The notes: generated by a model from the sequence alone, not told the origin. Positions 37,055-46,953 are shown, numbered from the stretch's first letter. The stretch is 64,000 nt of DNA from Rhodospirillales bacterium (GCA_016712375.1 JADJRE010000005.1:248001-312000), one strand, 5' to 3'. Translations and numbers: made by a program.

Positions 37055-38695
37055 TTGCATTCGAGCACGTCGGGGGAACGGCGGCCGTTGGCGAACAAGC
37101 CTGAACATCGGATCGTGATCCTCGGAGGGGGGTTCGGCGGTGTGTTCACCGCCAGGCACTTGCGCCAACGCGCCGGCAGCCACATCCATGTCGAACTTAT
37201 CAGCCGCAACAATTTCTTTGTCTTCCAGCCCCTCCTGCCGGAGGTCGCCGGTGGCGGCGTACATCCTTCCGATGCCGTCAGCCCGCTGCGGCTGTATCTG
37301 CCGAGCGTCAAGGTTCGGATCGCGGAAGTGCGGAAGATCGATTTCACGACGAACACGGTTCACGTCACGGCAGGCCGCGATCGCGAGATTGCTATTGTTC
37401 ACTACGACCAGCTGGTAATCGCGCTCGGCCAGGAGGTCGATCTCAGCAGAACGCCCGGACTTGCCGAGCGGGCGCTGGTGATGAAGGACATTGTCGACGC
37501 GTTCAAAGTTCGCAATCAGGTCCTCGGCTGTCTGGAAGAAGCAGACCAAACCATTGATCCGAGGCGCAAGCGGCGCCTGCTTACCTTTGTCGTCATTGGC
37601 GGTGGCTTTACCGGCGTCGAAACGGTGGGGGAAGTGCAGGAACTGATCCGGAAGGCGCTTCGCCATTATCCCGGTATCCGCCTGGACGAGATCAGAATTG
37701 TCCTCATTCAGCACGGTGCTCGCATCCTGCCCGAACTACCGGAGCATCTGGCGACGTTTGCGGCAGACGCGCTGCGCCGTCGCCGCATCGAGATTCTGCT
37801 CAAGACCGGCGTCAGGGCGGTAGGGCCCACGGGAATCGAGATCGACGGGGACTTGGTGCTCGACGCGGAGACGATCATCGCCGCCATCGGCAACGCGCCT
37901 TCCCCGCTGATGAAATCCATGCAGTTGCCATTGCAGCACGGTCGGATCGTTGTCGATCAAAGCCTGCGGGTTGCCGGCTTGCAGAATGTCTGGGCACTGG
38001 GGGACAACGCCCTCATCCCGCTGAGCGGCGATGATTCTGCTCAAGCGCCGCCGCTTGCCCAGTTCGCCTTTCGGGAGGCGAAGGTCCTCGCCAGGAACAT
38101 CCTCGCCAGCATTCAAGGTCACCCTCTCGCGGCGTTTGAATACAAATCCTTGGGCACGATGGCGTCGCTCGGCGCGCACTCCGGAGTCGCCGAAATCTTG
38201 GGCGTGCGGGTTACCGGGTTCCTCGCCTGGGCGGCTTGGAAGCTTCTTTATCTGAGCCTGCTTCCAGGCTGGCCCATGCGCATCCGGGTGGCGATCGACT
38301 GGTCGCTGAACTTGGTGTTCAGCCGCAGCATCGTTGAGATCCGCGCCGCAGGCTCGGAAAGTCGTGCCATCCGCCTGCTTGCTGGCGACATGGTGCTGGA
38401 GCCGGGGTTCGAGCCCGTCGGCGTTTACGTCGTAACCTCCGGCACCTTCGAACTCTCCTGTCCCACAACCGATGTGGACGAAGCGAACTGCCCGAGCAGC
38501 AGACTCGGGCCAGGCGATTGCTTCGGCTTGTCGCTTGACGGCAAACCTCCGGCGGAGCCGCAACGCGTACGCGCGTGTGAGGACTCGACGGCCTACTTCA
38601 TCGACAGGGCCGACCTGAAACGATTGGCGATGGTGACTGCGCTGCTTGAACGGCGAGCGCAAACGGCTGTTCAAGTGGGGCCAGAAAGCACATGA
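37055..38695 (+). CDS. Type II NADH dehydrogenase fused to a cNMP-binding-like domain
   Basis: The 546-residue product has an FAD-binding Rossmann motif (VILGGGFGGVFTARHL, about residue 23), the NAD motif VVIGGGFTGVETVGE (about 180), WALGDNALIP (about 313), and an amphipathic C-terminal segment typical of NDH-2 (FLAWAAWKLLYLSLLPGWPM). Residues about 425-530 then form an extra domain of the CRP cyclic-nucleotide-binding type: LLAGDMVLEPGFEPVGVYVV, TSGTFELSC, LGPGDCFG, VRACEDSTAYFIDRADLKRL. The start is a TTG; the TTG at 37088, with GGGGGAA upstream, is an alternative. The stop overlaps the next start as ATGA. The extra domain may gate activity by a nucleotide or act as an oligomerisation module. 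Confidence 0.85.
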   Translation: MHSSTSGERRPLANKPEHRIVILGGGFGGVFTARHLRQRAGSHIHVELISRNNFFVFQPLLPEVAGGGVHPSDAVSPLRLYLPSVKVRIAEVRKIDFTTNTVHVTAGRDREIAIVHYDQLVIALGQEVDLSRTPGLAERALVMKDIVDAFKVRNQVLGCLEEADQTIDPRRKRRLLTFVVIGGGFTGVETVGEVQELIRKALRHYPGIRLDEIRIVLIQHGARILPELPEHLATFAADALRRRRIEILLKTGVRAVGPTGIEIDGDLVLDAETIIAAIGNAPSPLMKSMQLPLQHGRIVVDQSLRVAGLQNVWALGDNALIPLSGDDSAQAPPLAQFAFREAKVLARNILASIQGHPLAAFEYKSLGTMASLGAHSGVAEILGVRVTGFLAWAAWKLLYLSLLPGWPMRIRVAIDWSLNLVFSRSIVEIRAAGSESRAIRLLAGDMVLEPGFEPVGVYVVTSGTFELSCPTTDVDEANCPSSRLGPGDCFGLSLDGKPPAEPQRVRACEDSTAYFIDRADLKRLAMVTALLERRAQTAVQVGPEST

Positions 38696-41342
38696 GCAAT
38701 GGCGGCGGTGCGGAGAATGAACGGCTGACGCAGGCGAACGCCGACCAGAAGGCCTGGCGGCGATGGGGACCCTACGTCAGCGAACGCCAGTGGGGGACCG
38801 TCCGCGAAGACTACAGCGCCAATGGTGACGCCTGGGACTTTTTCCCGCACGAACACGCCCGGGCGCGCGCCTACCGCTGGGGCGAGGATGGCATCGGCGG
38901 CTTCTGCGACGACAGGCAGCTGCTTTGTCTCGGCCTTGCCCTATGGAATGGCCGTGATCCGATCCTCAAGGAGCGGTTGTTCGGGCTGACCAACGCTCAG
39001 GGCAATCACGGTGAGGACGTCAAGGAGGTCTACTACTACCTCGACGCCGTGCCGACCTACAGCTACGCGCGAATGCTCTACAAGTATCCGCAGGCGGCCT
39101 TTCCCTACGAGCTACTTGTCGAAGAGAACCGGCGGCGGAACAAACAGCAGCCGGAATTCGAGCTCATTGATACCGGCATATTCGCGGACAGCCGCTATTT
39201 CGACGTCGACGTCGAGTACGCCAAAGCAGATTTCGACGATATCCTGATGCGGGTGACGGTCGCGAACCGCGGGCAGGACAGGGCGGTGATCCACATTCTG
39301 CCGCAACTATGGTTTCGCAATACCTGGAGCTGGCTGCAGGACGGGCGCAAGCCCTCTCTGCAAGCGGTCGGCAACGACTGCATCGAATTCAAGCACGATA
39401 CGCTCGGCGACTTCACGATCAGCCTCGACGCGCCGGACGAACTGCTGTTCTGCGAGAACGAGACCAACGCCGCCAGGGTATTCGGCACCGGCGACGGGAA
39501 GGGCTACTTCAAGGACGGATTTGATGCGCGCGTCGTGCATGATGATGAGAGCGCCGTTAATCCGGCGCGGTGCGGCACCAAGGCGGCGGGGCATTACCGG
39601 CGTGAGCTGCCCGCGGGAGGCAGCGTCGCGGTGCGTCTCCGGCTCCGCCCCCCCCGAGGGAAAACCGACCCTTTCGCTGATTTTGATGCTGTGTTTCGCC
39701 AACGGCAGGGTGAGGCGGACGCCTATTATGCCGACTTGCAGCGCGACATCCCGGACGAAGACCTGCGGCGGATCCAGCGCCAGGCATTCGCTGGCATGTT
39801 ATGGTCGAAGCAATACTATCACTACGATGTACAACAGTGGCTCAAAGGCGACGCGACGCAGCCCGAGCCGCCAGCAGCCCGAAAAGCGGGCGCAACAATG
39901 ACTGGGTGCATCTAAATACAGCCGCTGTCATCGCCATGCCCGACAAGTGGGAATACCCCTGGTTCGCGGCCTGGGACTGGGCGTTCCATTTGGTGACCCT
40001 GGCGCTGATCGATTGCCGCTTTGCCAAGGACCAAATGGTTCTCTTGTGCCAGGCTTGGTACATGCATCCGAACGGCCAGCTTCCGGCCTACGAATGGAAT
40101 TTTAGCGACGTCAATCCGCCGGTGCACGCCTGGGCAGCACTGCGCCTCTATGACATCGACAAACGACAGAACGGCGGCAAGGGTGATCGGGCGTTCCTGG
40201 AGCGCGTGTTTGTCAAACTGCTCCTCAACTTCACCTGGTGGGTTAACCGAAAGGACCCGCGCGGGCGTAACGTGTTCCAGGGCGGCTTTCTCGGTCTCGA
40301 CAATATCGGCTGCTTCGACCGTTCGGCGCCGCTGCCGGTCGGCGGCACGCTGACCCAGTCCGATGGCACCTCATGGATGGCGATGTTCTGCCTCAACATG
40401 CTGAGGATCGCTCTCGAACTGGCGCAGGACGACGAAGCCTTCGAGGACATCGCCATCAAGTTCTTCGAGCACTTTCTGTTGATCGGCGGCGCGATGACCA
40501 ACATCGGCGGCACAGGGCTGGGGCTCTGGGACGACGAGGACAACTTCTACTACGACTGGCTGATGCTGCCGAAGCAGGAGCGGATGCCGCTGCGTCTTCG
40601 CTCGATGGTCGGCCTGATTCCGCTGTTTGCCGTCGAGGTCCTGGAAGAAGACTTGCTGAGCCGTTTGCCGACGTTCACGCATCATATGGAATGGTATCTT
40701 CAGCATCGCCCTGATCTCGCTCGTCTGGTTTCGCGATTGGACCAGCCGGGTGTGTCAAAGCGCCGGCTGATCTCGATCGCCCGAGCCTTCCGCATGAAGC
40801 GGGTGCTTGAACGAATGCTGGACGAAGCCGAGTTTTTGTCAAATTACGGGGTCCGCGCGCTGTCGCGGGCGCACTTGGCGCAGCCCTACGTGTTCGAGGT
40901 GGACGGGTTTCGCTCGGTAGAAAAGTACCTGCCGGGCGAGTCGGACAGCGGCATGTTTGGAGGCAATTCCAACTGGCGCGGTCCGATCTGGATGCCTGTG
41001 AACTATCTGATCATTGAAAGCCTGCGGAAGTTCCACTGCTTCTACGGTGACGGCTTCCGGGTGGAATGCCCAAGAGGCTCAGGAAATATGCTGTCTCTCG
41101 GCGAGATCGCCGATGACCTTTGCAATCGGCTGACGCGGATTTTTCGACGCGGCCAGGATGGCCGGCGCCCCGTCTTCAATGGCTATGATCAACTTCAGGC
41201 CGATCAGCACTTCAAGGATTACATCTGGTTCCACGAGTACTTTCATGGCGACAACGGCCGCGGAGTCGGTGCCTCGCATCAGACCGGATGGACGGGCTTG
41301 ATCGCCAACCTGATTGGCGAGCTTTATGCACCCCGCCGCTGA
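38692..41342 (+). CDS. GH63/MGH1-like glycoside hydrolase (frameshifted)
   Basis: The first part (from ATG 38692) reads WGPYVSERQWGTVREDYSAN and has a long beta-rich domain. The frame changes at AAAA 39882-39885; with one A added it continues as KSGRNNDWVHLNTAAVIAMP and DKWEYPWFAAWDWAFHLVTL into an (alpha/alpha)6 barrel ending in SHQTGWTGLIANLIGELY. The full protein would be about 883 residues. It resembles GH63-like and mannosylglycerate-hydrolase-type enzymes with acidic catalytic residues in the WDxAF and NWRGPIWMP regions. Overlap with the NDH-2 gene and proximity to an SDR suggest that released sugar is oxidised nearby. Confidence 0.85.
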
Positions 41343-41382
41343 CGCCGCGGTGTGGTCGATCCTATCCAAGGGAGGTAATCAG

Positions 41383-42234
41383 GTGACAAATAGTTCTGAA
41401 TTCAATTCTGATCTGCCGAATTACAAGCTTTGCCCGAAGCTGCTGGTCGGGCAGAAGGCGCTGGTGACCGGCGCCAACTCGGGCATCGGCCAAGCCGTCG
41501 CCATCGGCCTCGCACGCGCCGGGGCCGACGTCATCATCAATTACGTCACCAACGACGCGGCCGCGCAGGAAGTGGTCAAGCTGATCGAAGCCGAGGGCGT
41601 CCGAGGCATGGCGATCGAAGCGGACGTTTCCAAGGAAGTCGAGGTCGTCGACATGTTCGCAAAGGCGCTGGATGCCTTCGGTACGCTCGACATTCTGGTT
41701 CCCAACGCCGGCTTGCAGCGCGATTCCTCGCTCGTCAATATGACCCTGTCGGAATGGAATACGGTGATCGGCATCAACCTGACCGGCCAGTTCCTGTGCA
41801 TCCGCGAGGCGGTCAAGGAGTTCCTGCGCCGCGGCGTACGCAAGGAGGTCTCCTGCGCCGCCGGCAAGATCATCTGCATGAGCTCGGTGCACGAGGTGAT
41901 TCCGTGGGCCGGCCACGCCAACTACGCCGCTTCAAAGGGCGGCATCTTCATGATGATGAAAAGCATGGCGCAGGAACTCGCGCCGCACCGTATCCGGGTG
42001 AACTCGATTGGTCCGGGCGCGATCCGCACGCCGATCAACACTGCTGCCTGGAGCACCCCGGAGGCCTACGCGGCGCTGATGGATCTGGTTCCCTACCGGC
42101 GGATCGGCGAGCCGGAAGATATCGCCAACGTCGCCGTGTTCCTGGCATCGGATATGGCCGACTATATCCACGTCTTGTTCATCTTCGTCGACGGCGGCAT
42201 GACCTGCTACCCCGGCTTCGCCACCGGGGGATGA
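41383..42234 (+). CDS. SDR oxidoreductase, glucose 1-dehydrogenase-like
   Basis: The GTG at 41383 is chosen because AGGGAGGT lies about seven bases upstream; the product is 283 residues. It has the cofactor motif TGANSGIGQ, the active-site Ser in ICMSSVHEV, and YAASKGG with Tyr and Lys. The C-terminal VDGGMTCYPGF resembles bacterial glucose 1-dehydrogenases. It is the last gene of the three-gene operon that also contains the NDH-2 fusion and the glycoside hydrolase. Confidence 0.92.
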   Translation: MTNSSEFNSDLPNYKLCPKLLVGQKALVTGANSGIGQAVAIGLARAGADVIINYVTNDAAAQEVVKLIEAEGVRGMAIEADVSKEVEVVDMFAKALDAFGTLDILVPNAGLQRDSSLVNMTLSEWNTVIGINLTGQFLCIREAVKEFLRRGVRKEVSCAAGKIICMSSVHEVIPWAGHANYAASKGGIFMMMKSMAQELAPHRIRVNSIGPGAIRTPINTAAWSTPEAYAALMDLVPYRRIGEPEDIANVAVFLASDMADYIHVLFIFVDGGMTCYPGFATGG

Positions 42235-42275
42235 GGGGGCAAGGTCAGTCCAGATCCTCCACGTTCCTCCCGTGG

Positions 42276-43034
42276 TCAGGGTGCGACTGCGACGGGCGAT
42301 CCGTATAGTCGCACCTGTAGACGCTGGAAATGGTCGCAAAGGTTGGACAGGGCGCGCGTGGCGTCGCGCAAGGGCGACGGAATCGGGGGTGCTACGATCT
42401 CTGCAACGAAGGCGTGCGCCCACAGATCGAGCAGGGTCGGATGTTCGACGGCGAAGAAGTACGTTTCGTCGCCGAGCATGCGGCTCAGCGCGGTGACATC
42501 CTTTACTCCCAGGGCGTAGATCTCGTCGCGGGAATGCCGGCCGACGCCTTGCGCCTTCAGTGCCTGCGTCATTCCGCGCCGGGCCATTACCGTTGCCACC
42601 GGCCGCGTCAGCGCCGGCAGTCGGGCGAAGAACATCGCGCGGACGATCGACCAGCCTGGTTCGTCGCACCATCGCGAGTAGACAGCTACCCAATAGAGAT
42701 GCTCATCAAGCATGCGCCGGAAAGCATGTGCGACGGCTCGCTGCCGCGTGTCGAGGGGGGCGTCCAGGTCAAGGCCGCGTCGCCGTGACAGCCGCTCAAT
42801 GATCAGCGTAGAGTCGCCGACGAGCGCTCCGTCCTCGTCCTCGATGAACGGCATTTTGCCTTTCAGCGCACGGCGGAAGCTCAGCCGGGGATCGAACGGT
42901 ACAGGTTCGAAGTCGATCTTCGCCTCCCGCAAGAAGTTTTCTACCTTGACGCAAAACGGGCTGGGGTCGGGCAGCCCCCAGGCTTCGCCGAATTTGTGCA
43001 GTCTGATCGGCATGCGGATCGTTCCGTTGATCAT
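42276..43034 (-). CDS. Glutathione S-transferase-like protein (FAXC/metaxin-type)
   Basis: The product from ATG 43034 (or 43013) is about 245 residues. It has a thioredoxin-like N-terminal domain (RLHKFGEAWGLPDPSPFCVK, then KGKMPFIEDEDGALVGDSTL) and an all-helical C-terminal domain with HPTLLDLWAHAFVAEI. The pattern fits GSTs of the Faxc type. The Shine-Dalgarno is weak for both starts. It converges with the SDR gene and diverges from the rhodanese gene. Confidence 0.8.
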   Translation of the reverse strand: MINGTIRMPIRLHKFGEAWGLPDPSPFCVKVENFLREAKIDFEPVPFDPRLSFRRALKGKMPFIEDEDGALVGDSTLIIERLSRRRGLDLDAPLDTRQRAVAHAFRRMLDEHLYWVAVYSRWCDEPGWSIVRAMFFARLPALTRPVATVMARRGMTQALKAQGVGRHSRDEIYALGVKDVTALSRMLGDETYFFAVEHPTLLDLWAHAFVAEIVAPPIPSPLRDATRALSNLCDHFQRLQVRLYGSPVAVAP

Positions 43035-43201
43035 GGCGGATGTCGCGTTATCGCTGCCGACCAGACTACACGCGCCAACCGATCTGTACCACGCTGCGCG
43101 GCGGTGAGGAGTTGTTGGACGGAACCTGGAGGCCAGGGGTGTGCGGTCCGGCGCCATTATGCGATGCTGCGAGCTCACGTCGGTCGGGAAGAGTCGTCGC
43201 C

Positions 43202-43636
43202 ATGTTCCATGCTCATCGCGCTATGTGCATGATCGCCTGCGTTCTGTCTCTGATCGTTGCTGCGCCGCGATTCGCGCATGCTGAAACACAGCAGATCTCC
43301 GTGGACGACCTCGATCGTCTGCTTGTTTCAGGCGTCCCGCTGATCGACGTTCGACGCGCCGATGAATGGCGCGCGACGGGGATCGTGGCGGGCAGTCGGA
43401 TGATTACGGCCTACGATTCCCAAGGAAATCTTGATCCTCGGTTTGTTGATACGATCACCACGTCGTTTCCGCTGGATCGGCCGGTCGCCTTGATTTGCCG
43501 CAGCGGCAACCGATCAGCGATAGCGGCGCAGGTATTGTCGGAGCAACTTGGCTACCAGCACGTCTTCAACGTTGAAGGTGGCATCCAGCAATGGATACGG
43601 GAACGGCGACCGATCGCCGCTTGCCCGTCCTGCTGA
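43202..43636 (+). CDS. Secreted rhodanese-domain protein
   Basis: Starting at 43202, the product has a signal peptide (CMIACVLSLIVAAPRFAHAE) and one rhodanese domain: VPLIDVRRADEWRATGIVAG, and the active-site loop ALICRSGNRSAIAA with the catalytic Cys. The end is VFNVEGGIQQWIRERRP. It is about 144 residues, usual for single-domain exported rhodaneses. Its role may be sulphur transfer or a redox function in the periplasm. It is followed 45 bases later by cls. Confidence 0.88.
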   Translation: MFHAHRAMCMIACVLSLIVAAPRFAHAETQQISVDDLDRLLVSGVPLIDVRRADEWRATGIVAGSRMITAYDSQGNLDPRFVDTITTSFPLDRPVALICRSGNRSAIAAQVLSEQLGYQHVFNVEGGIQQWIRERRPIAACPSC

Positions 43637-43681
43637 GCATTCGAGAACCTGGGCTGCCGTGCCGAGGAGACGGTTGCTGAA

Positions 43682-45139
43682 ATGGAGCTGCTGGCATCGC
43701 TCTGGCCGCCGCTGCTGGCGGCGCTGCAAATCGGTGTCGCGGCGATCGCCTCGGCGCACGCTGTCCTCTTCAAACGCGATGTGCGTGCCGCGATCGGCTG
43801 GATCGGGCTTATCTGGCTGGTGCCATTCGGCGGATCACTGTTGTACGCGTTGTTCGGCATCAACCGCATTCGCCGCCGCGCCACTGGCCTGCGGGGTCGC
43901 CGATCGAACTTCCGACCACTTGGACCGGCCACGACCAGAGCGCCTGATAGCTCAACGCCTCCTACGGCGACCCTCCCACCTGCTGAAAGCGGCCATCTGC
44001 GGCCAGTGGCGCATCTACTCGACCGTATCGCAGATACGCCGCTAACCTTCGGCAACAGCATCCTCCCCTTGCCGGGTGGGGCAAGTGCTTATCGGGCGAT
44101 GCTCCAGGCTATCGATGGCGCAGTTAGGACGGTCGCCCTCGCCACTTACATCTTCGATCAGGACGACATTGGCGCTGATTTCGTTGCCGCGCTCGATGGG
44201 GCCATGCGGCGCGGCGTGGCCGTGCGGGTGCTGATCGATGGTGTCGGCGCCCGCTATTCACGGCCCTCGATCGTGGGGGCTCTGAAAACCCGCGGCATCA
44301 CGGTCGCGGAGTTCCTGCCCAGCTTTATTCCCATGTCCATCCACTACGCCAACCTCCGCAATCATCGCAAGCTGCTGATCACGGATGGCCGGATCGGCTT
44401 CACCGGCGGGATGAACATCCGCGAAGGACATCGCCGCCTGGAGGGTCCGATGGCGATCGCCGACGTACACTTTCGCCTTGAAGGGCCGGTGGTGACGCAG
44501 CTTGGCGAAACCTTCGCCGTCGATTGGGCTTTCGCCAGCGGGGAGGCACTCACTGGCGACGGCTGGCTGCCAAAGCTTGGCGAAGTCGGCAAGATCCCCG
44601 CGCGCGGCATCGCCTCCGGCCCGGACGAGGCATTCGAGCGGGTGCGATGGACTCTGCTAGCGGCGCTTTCGCAAGCAAAGCACCGCATCCGCATCGTCAC
44701 TCCCTACTTCTTGCCAGAAACCTCGCTGTCCTCTGCGTTACAACTGGCAGCGCTGCGTGGCGTCGAGGTCGAAATCATCATACCCGAGGTTAGCAACCTG
44801 CGGCTGATCCAGTGGGCGACCTGGGCCAAGCTGCATTCTCTGCTGGCGCGCGGCTGCCGGCTTTGGCTGACGCCGCCGCCGTTCGACCACGCCAAGCTGA
44901 TGACGGTCGACGGTGCGTGGAGTCTCATTGGTTCCGCCAACTGGGATCAGCGCAGCATGCGTCTGAACTTTGAGTTCGACGTCGAGTGCTACGGCGGCGA
45001 CTTCACAGCCGCTCTCGACCGGTTGATCGACGAACGGCTGGCGCGAGCGCAGCCGCTCGATCTCGATGCCATCGATCGAAGGCCTCTCCTGCTGCGGTTG
45101 CGGGACAATGCTGCCTGGCTGCTGTCGCCCTACCTGTGA
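43682..45139 (+). CDS. cls: Cardiolipin synthase (phospholipase D family)
   Basis: The 485-residue product has two N-terminal membrane helices (SLWPPLLAALQIGVAAIASA, AAIGWIGLIWLVPFGGSLLY) and both HKD motifs: NHRKLLITDGRIGFTGGMNI and HAKLMTVDGAWSLIGSANWD. It makes cardiolipin from two phosphatidylglycerol molecules (or PG and another phospholipid). GAGGAG precedes the start. The length is typical. Confidence 0.95.
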   Translation: MELLASLWPPLLAALQIGVAAIASAHAVLFKRDVRAAIGWIGLIWLVPFGGSLLYALFGINRIRRRATGLRGRRSNFRPLGPATTRAPDSSTPPTATLPPAESGHLRPVAHLLDRIADTPLTFGNSILPLPGGASAYRAMLQAIDGAVRTVALATYIFDQDDIGADFVAALDGAMRRGVAVRVLIDGVGARYSRPSIVGALKTRGITVAEFLPSFIPMSIHYANLRNHRKLLITDGRIGFTGGMNIREGHRRLEGPMAIADVHFRLEGPVVTQLGETFAVDWAFASGEALTGDGWLPKLGEVGKIPARGIASGPDEAFERVRWTLLAALSQAKHRIRIVTPYFLPETSLSSALQLAALRGVEVEIIIPEVSNLRLIQWATWAKLHSLLARGCRLWLTPPPFDHAKLMTVDGAWSLIGSANWDQRSMRLNFEFDVECYGGDFTAALDRLIDERLARAQPLDLDAIDRRPLLLRLRDNAAWLLSPYL

Positions 45140-45314
45140 GACGGCAGAACCGGAGAGAAGGCGGTTTGGGGATTGCGAGCCTTGTGGCCGACATCGAGAT
45201 CCGGCGCGATGCCGCGTTACTCAGTTGCAGGAGGCAGTGAGTAGCGAGGTCGGTCACTGGTGGTGAAAAGAGGGCTCAGCCGGGGTGATCGGGCAACCTA
45301 AGTTTTCATCCCTG

Positions 45315-45354
45315 CCGGGGACGAACCGGGCCGCCTTGGCCCGGCTGTCCCCGG
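45315..45354. terminator. Strong two-part hairpin between cls and a convergent lipoprotein gene
   Basis: CCGGGGAC (45315-45322) pairs with GTCCCCGG (45347-45354), and inside it CCGGGCC (45326-45332) pairs with GGCCCGG (45338-45344). The two stems make one long GC-rich hairpin. It lies in the 300-base gap after cls, convergent with the lipoprotein gene, and could end transcription from both sides. There is no T run. No gene is seen in 45140-45441. Confidence 0.6.
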
Positions 45355-45441
45355 AGGGGGGCCGGAGGTGGGGGGAGCCCCCGACAGGCACAGTTCTACG
45401 CTTTTGCCCGGTCGGGGGCAGTGACGCACGGCACACGTCCG

Positions 45442-45813
45442 TTACTTGGTAACGTCGATCGATGCTGCCGTATCGCCGGACGTCCCAGGTGACCGTGCCG
45501 GATCGGGCAGGCAGAGGAAGCGCGCGGCGACCGGAACGAGCAGCGGACATTCGCCGAAGCTCTCGCCTTCGGGCTGAGCCTGCTTGCCGAAGCGGCCGCA
45601 CTCTTCCTCGGCCATCAGGGCTACCCGCCGATCCGAAGTACCGATGCCGTTGAAGCAGATTGTCACGTCGTCACGGTCGGCAAGCGGCTTGTTGAAATTC
45701 GCGTCGCTCCTGTTGAACTCGTTCTTCTTGAAGACGAAAGCGTCGGTACCTCCACAGCCGAAACCGGCCAGGGCGACGACGATCACGATGCAGACGAGGT
45801 CGCGCAGCTTCAT
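45442..45813 (-). CDS. Small lipoprotein of unknown function
   Basis: The 123-residue product has a lipoprotein signal (MKLRDLVCIVIVVALAGFGC), with the lipobox Cys near residue 20. The mature part has VTICFNGIGTSDRRVALMAE and EECGRFG, with further cysteines (GECPLL, RFLCLP) that could form disulphides. This pattern recurs in alphaproteobacterial hypothetical proteins. It is probably attached to the outer membrane or inner membrane. Confidence 0.75.
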   Translation of the reverse strand: MKLRDLVCIVIVVALAGFGCGGTDAFVFKKNEFNRSDANFNKPLADRDDVTICFNGIGTSDRRVALMAEEECGRFGKQAQPEGESFGECPLLVPVAARFLCLPDPARSPGTSGDTAASIDVTK

Positions 45814-45914
45814 GCGACCGTTGTAGCCGCGGCGGGCGCCCTCGACAACGTCGCTGGCGTCGGGCAGCTTGTGCCGCGGGCGGCGCTTCCGTTCGCGGTG
45901 GAGAGGAGCAAAGC

Positions 45915-46478
45915 ATGACCCTGCCGCTCGTTGTCGGCATCAGCGGGGCCACCGGCGTCATCTACGCCATCGAACTGCTGAGAGCGGTGCGCCGCCTCGG
46001 ACAGCCGGCGCACCTGATCGTCAGCGAGATGGCGGCACGTACCCTCGCGATCGAGACCGACGTGGGTTTGGACGAACTACGCGCGCTCGCCGACGTCGTG
46101 CAGTCCAACACCGACCTGGCGGCGGCGGTGTCCAGCGGCTCTTTCCGGACACGCGGCATGGTTGTGGTGCCGTGTTCAGTGAAGACGTTGTCGGGGATCG
46201 CCAATGGCTACTCGACAAATCTGCTGATCCGCGCCGCGGACGTAACGTTGAAGGAGCGCCGGCCGCTGGTCCTGGTGTTCCGCGAAACGCCGCTGCACAC
46301 GGGGCACCTGCGCCTGATGCTGCAAGCGGCTGAGACCGGCGCGATAATCCTGCCGCCGTTGCCGGCCTTCTACAACCGGCCGAGGACGATCAGCGACATT
46401 GTCCGGCAGACGGTCGGCCGGACGCTCGACGCGCTCGGCATTGAACACGACCTGATCGAACGCTGGTCCGGCAGCTAG
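45915..46478 (+). CDS. ubiX: Flavin prenyltransferase UbiX
   Basis: The 187-residue product begins LPLVVGISGATGVIYAIELL and has GMVVVPCSVKTLSGIANGYS, LLIRAADVTLKERRPLVLVF, and RETPLHTGHLRLM, all diagnostic of UbiX/Pad1. It makes the prenylated FMN used by UbiD decarboxylases, for example in ubiquinone synthesis. GAGAGGAG lies upstream. No ubiD is in the window. Confidence 0.95.
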   Translation: MTLPLVVGISGATGVIYAIELLRAVRRLGQPAHLIVSEMAARTLAIETDVGLDELRALADVVQSNTDLAAAVSSGSFRTRGMVVVPCSVKTLSGIANGYSTNLLIRAADVTLKERRPLVLVFRETPLHTGHLRLMLQAAETGAIILPPLPAFYNRPRTISDIVRQTVGRTLDALGIEHDLIERWSGS

Positions 46479-46485
46479 GCCGACA

Positions 46486-46944
46486 TCAACGCATCAGTCG
46501 TAACAACGCGGCGCGAAGCCGCGGGCTTACCCCCAACAGAAACCCGGCGCCGGCGGCCGCGAGTAACACCTGCGCAGTATGTCCCTTCATCCAGTTCGAC
46601 CCCGCAGCGCCCAGTTCCGTACCGATGATCGCCGCCACGCTCGACGGTGCGCCGCCGACGGCGCCTGACAGCGCCGACGGAGCCACCGGGGATGGTGAAC
46701 GGCTGCGTAACACGAGCCGTCCGGTAAGCGCCACCAACCCGGCGATAGCGAATACGGTGATACCGCAAACCAGCGCTGCCAACGGCGGCGCCATCTGGGT
46801 CGCCAGCCATAGCCAGAGGGCGGCGACCAGCAGGCCGATGCCGACCGCCGCCAGCAGCAAGGCCAGCAGAGCGAAGGCTACCGATATGCTCAGCCGCGCC
46901 ACCATCGACGCCAACCGGGCGCGAGCCAAAAGCAGAGACTGCAC
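46486..46944 (-). CDS. Phage-holin-III/YqjE-like membrane protein
   Basis: The 152-residue product has two strong membrane helices (SISVAFALLALLLAAVGIGL, LAALVCGITVFAIAGLVALT) and a later short hydrophobic stretch (AAAGAGFLLGVS). It resembles the YqjE/holin-like group. It directly follows a DUF883 (YqjD-like) gene with nine bases between stop and start, as in the E. coli yqjD-yqjE pair. The role is unknown; the pair may affect membrane stress or ribosome attachment. Confidence 0.75.
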   Translation of the reverse strand: MQSLLLARARLASMVARLSISVAFALLALLLAAVGIGLLVAALWLWLATQMAPPLAALVCGITVFAIAGLVALTGRLVLRSRSPSPVAPSALSGAVGGAPSSVAAIIGTELGAAGSNWMKGHTAQVLLAAAGAGFLLGVSPRLRAALLRLMR

Positions 46945-46953
46945 CTGTCCGGC

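Noticed and set aside
37736..38674. A 312-codon open frame on the minus strand
   Set aside because: It is antisense to the NDH-2 fusion; the sense protein explains the DNA fully.
41430..42308. A 292-codon frame overlapping the SDR gene on the same strand
   Set aside because: Arg/Gly-rich chance frame; the SDR frame carries the motifs and the Shine-Dalgarno.
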